From assembly GCF_029227915.1 (NCBI RefSeq), contig NC_079877.1, forward strand, positions 2,480,001 to 2,544,000: DNA of 64,000 bases, read 5' to 3'. The notes beneath the pieces were generated by a model, which saw nothing but the letters and a program-made list of their open reading frames with translations, was not told the origin of the DNA and did no database searches. The stretch is from Hydractinia symbiolongicarpus. Its lineage: Eukaryota > Cnidaria > Hydrozoa > Anthoathecata > Hydractiniidae. This document shows, in pieces, positions 63,247 to 64,000 of the stretch. Within the stretch, counting starts at the first letter, position 1. Each line of letters opens with the position of its first letter. The translations under genes and the position numbers were made by a program.

Positions 63247-64000
63247 ATCCTAGCCGTTATAGCACGCTGAAGAAATAGAGCCAGTTTCAAAAACTACATT
63301 TCATTGACTTTCTAACGGTGTCAATCCGTTTGAGTTAAAACGGTTGCGTCACATATTCGTACCAACATGTATTTAGCGAAAGTATTCTGATATTACTAGG
63401 TTGCATCGCTTTTAACTGTGAAACGTTTGACTGTGCGACTTAATTGAACTGATTTTGGACTTTGACCTTATAAATGTTATAAGTGAGACAATTGGACTCC
63501 AAGAAATGACATTCTTCTTAATTTGACATGATTGCTGGAACTCAGCGATTACACTGGGCGCTGTGGTAGCGCTTTATTTAAAAATTAAGATAAATAAGTC
63601 ATTTTGTACTGTGGGACCAATCCTAGCCGTTATCGCGCGCTGAAGAAATAGAGACAGTTTCAAAAACGACATTTCATTGACTTTCTAACGGTGTCAATCC
63701 GTTTGAGTTAAAACGGTTGCGTCACATAATCGTACCAGCATGTATTTAGTGATTTTCTTCCGATATTTCTAAGTTGTATCGCTTTCAACAGAGAAACGAT
63801 TGACTGTGAAACTTAATTGAACTGATTTTGGACTTTGACCTTATAAATGTAACAAATGAGCCATTATGACTAGAAGAAATAACATTCTCCTTAATTTGAC
63901 ATGATTGCTGGAACTCAGCGATTACACTGGGCGCTGTGGTGGCGCTTTGTTTAAAAGTTAAGATAAATAAGTCATTTATTACTGTGGAAACAATCCTAGC

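Larger units (their letters stand above)
1..64000 (+). repeat. Satellite DNA array, about 372-bp unit, head to tail
   Basis: The complete window is a tandem array of a 371-373-bp unit; about 172 units can be counted by their repeated landmarks (GATTGACTG, CTTATAAATG, GATTACACTGGG, CCAATCCTAGCC, GCGCTGAAG, TTGAGTTACAAC, TCGTACCAACATG). All units lie in the same orientation and no other sequence interrupts them. A hand-made consensus has 64 C and 70 G in 373 bp. A length near two nucleosome repeats is common for eukaryotic satellites. Conserved parts are roughly unit positions 165-205 and 270-325; the variable parts are about 50-110, 130-150, 205-216, 250-275 and 322-350. No flank is present, so array size and chromosomal location are unknown. 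I recognise no named satellite family. The plus strand is simply the strand given; no transcription direction is implied. Confidence 0.98.
50813..64000 (+). repeat. Region V: mixed, diverged units with local short HORs
   Basis: The class order here shows no long period. Local repeats are visible: about 57,171-57,480 against 58,659-58,968 (offset 1,488 bp, 4 units, marked by CTCCAGGAAAGAAC) and about 57,880-58,560 against 58,996-59,676 (offset 1,116 bp, 3 units, marked by CCTAGCAGATATCGCG). Single-unit private changes are more frequent than in 25-51 kb. The last 4 kb alternate B/C with A, similar to region II. Confidence 0.8.

Noticed and set aside
1-64000. CRISPR array
   Set aside because: Repeat and variable segments alternate, but the period is 372 bp, the variable segments are shared alleles and not unique spacers, and no cas genes exist.
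1-64000. Array of tRNA-, 5S- or other RNA-derived repeats with internal polymerase III promoter
   Set aside because: I searched the unit by eye for A- and B-box words; GGTTGCGTCAC is the nearest to a B box and lacks the central TTCGA. No cloverleaf or terminal T run in a fixed place fits.
1-64000. Transposon or retroelement insertion
   Set aside because: Every kilobase follows the satellite unit in the same orientation. No stretch of foreign sequence, target-site duplication, poly(A) tail or terminal repeat was seen.
1-64000. Identification as a known insect, fish or plant satellite
   Set aside because: Unit length near 360-372 bp is shared by several unrelated satellites and I recognise no diagnostic sequence. 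Length alone is not evidence of family or host.

Overview
The whole 64-kb window is one uninterrupted satellite DNA array. A unit of about 372 bp (371-373 bp, about 36% G+C in a hand-made consensus) is repeated head to tail, always in the same orientation. I counted about 172 units and both ends of the window lie inside the array. I see no protein-coding gene, RNA gene, transposon, CRISPR array, microsatellite tract or unique spacer. Every open frame on either strand is shorter than 270 nt and recurs only because the satellite unit recurs. This points to pericentromeric or centromeric (or other heterochromatic) DNA of a eukaryote. The species cannot be named from the sequence; a lineage without strong CpG depletion is suggested.

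Units fall into six classes, judged on the variable segment about 50-110 bp after the conserved GATTGACTG. A has AATAAATGAGCC and AGAAGAAATAAC. B has GAGTCATTTTGACTACAAG. C has ATAAGTGAGACAATTGG. D has TTAATGCGCCAATTGG or a close form. E has AATGAGGGAAAAGG. F has CTCATAAGTG followed by AAAGAACATTC. The order read along the window is: 0.3-6.6 kb BABBBDCAECACBABBCA; 7.0-19.3 kb ABBBDCAECCACBABCCACBABBACBABBBBABB; 19.6-25.6 kb ABABABBBAABABDCAE; 26.0-35.2 kb ADCEADCEAEADCEFABADCEFABBD; 35.5-50.8 kb CAAFBBD CDCEFABBD CAFBBD CAAFBBB CAAFBBD FBBBD; 50.9-64 kb FCEFDCAFCFFDCFCAEFBCACCADCBCBABACACA.

The order is not random. It forms nested higher-order repeats (HORs), and each region has its own. Region I (1-19.5 kb) has copies offset by 6,331 bp (17 units), 4,469 bp (12 units) and a tandem 2,605-bp (7-unit) duplication. 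Region II (19.6-24.3 kb) is an A-B dimer of 746 bp. Region III (25.3-34.5 kb) is an A-D-C-E tetramer of 1,472 bp nested in 3,689-bp and 2,590-bp copies, tagged by a shared 16-bp deletion. Region IV (35.5-50.8 kb) is a 7-unit C-A-A-F-B-B-D HOR of about 2,606 bp with visible gains and losses of units. Region V (50.8-64 kb) is mixed and more diverged, with only local 3- and 4-unit repeats.

The main interest is the recorded history of unequal crossing over and gene conversion: traceable duplication junctions, a conversion-like patch inside a near-identical duplication, an indel that orders the copies in time, chimeric units, and a hairpin whose two arms change together between classes. Identity statements come from reading by eye and are approximate.
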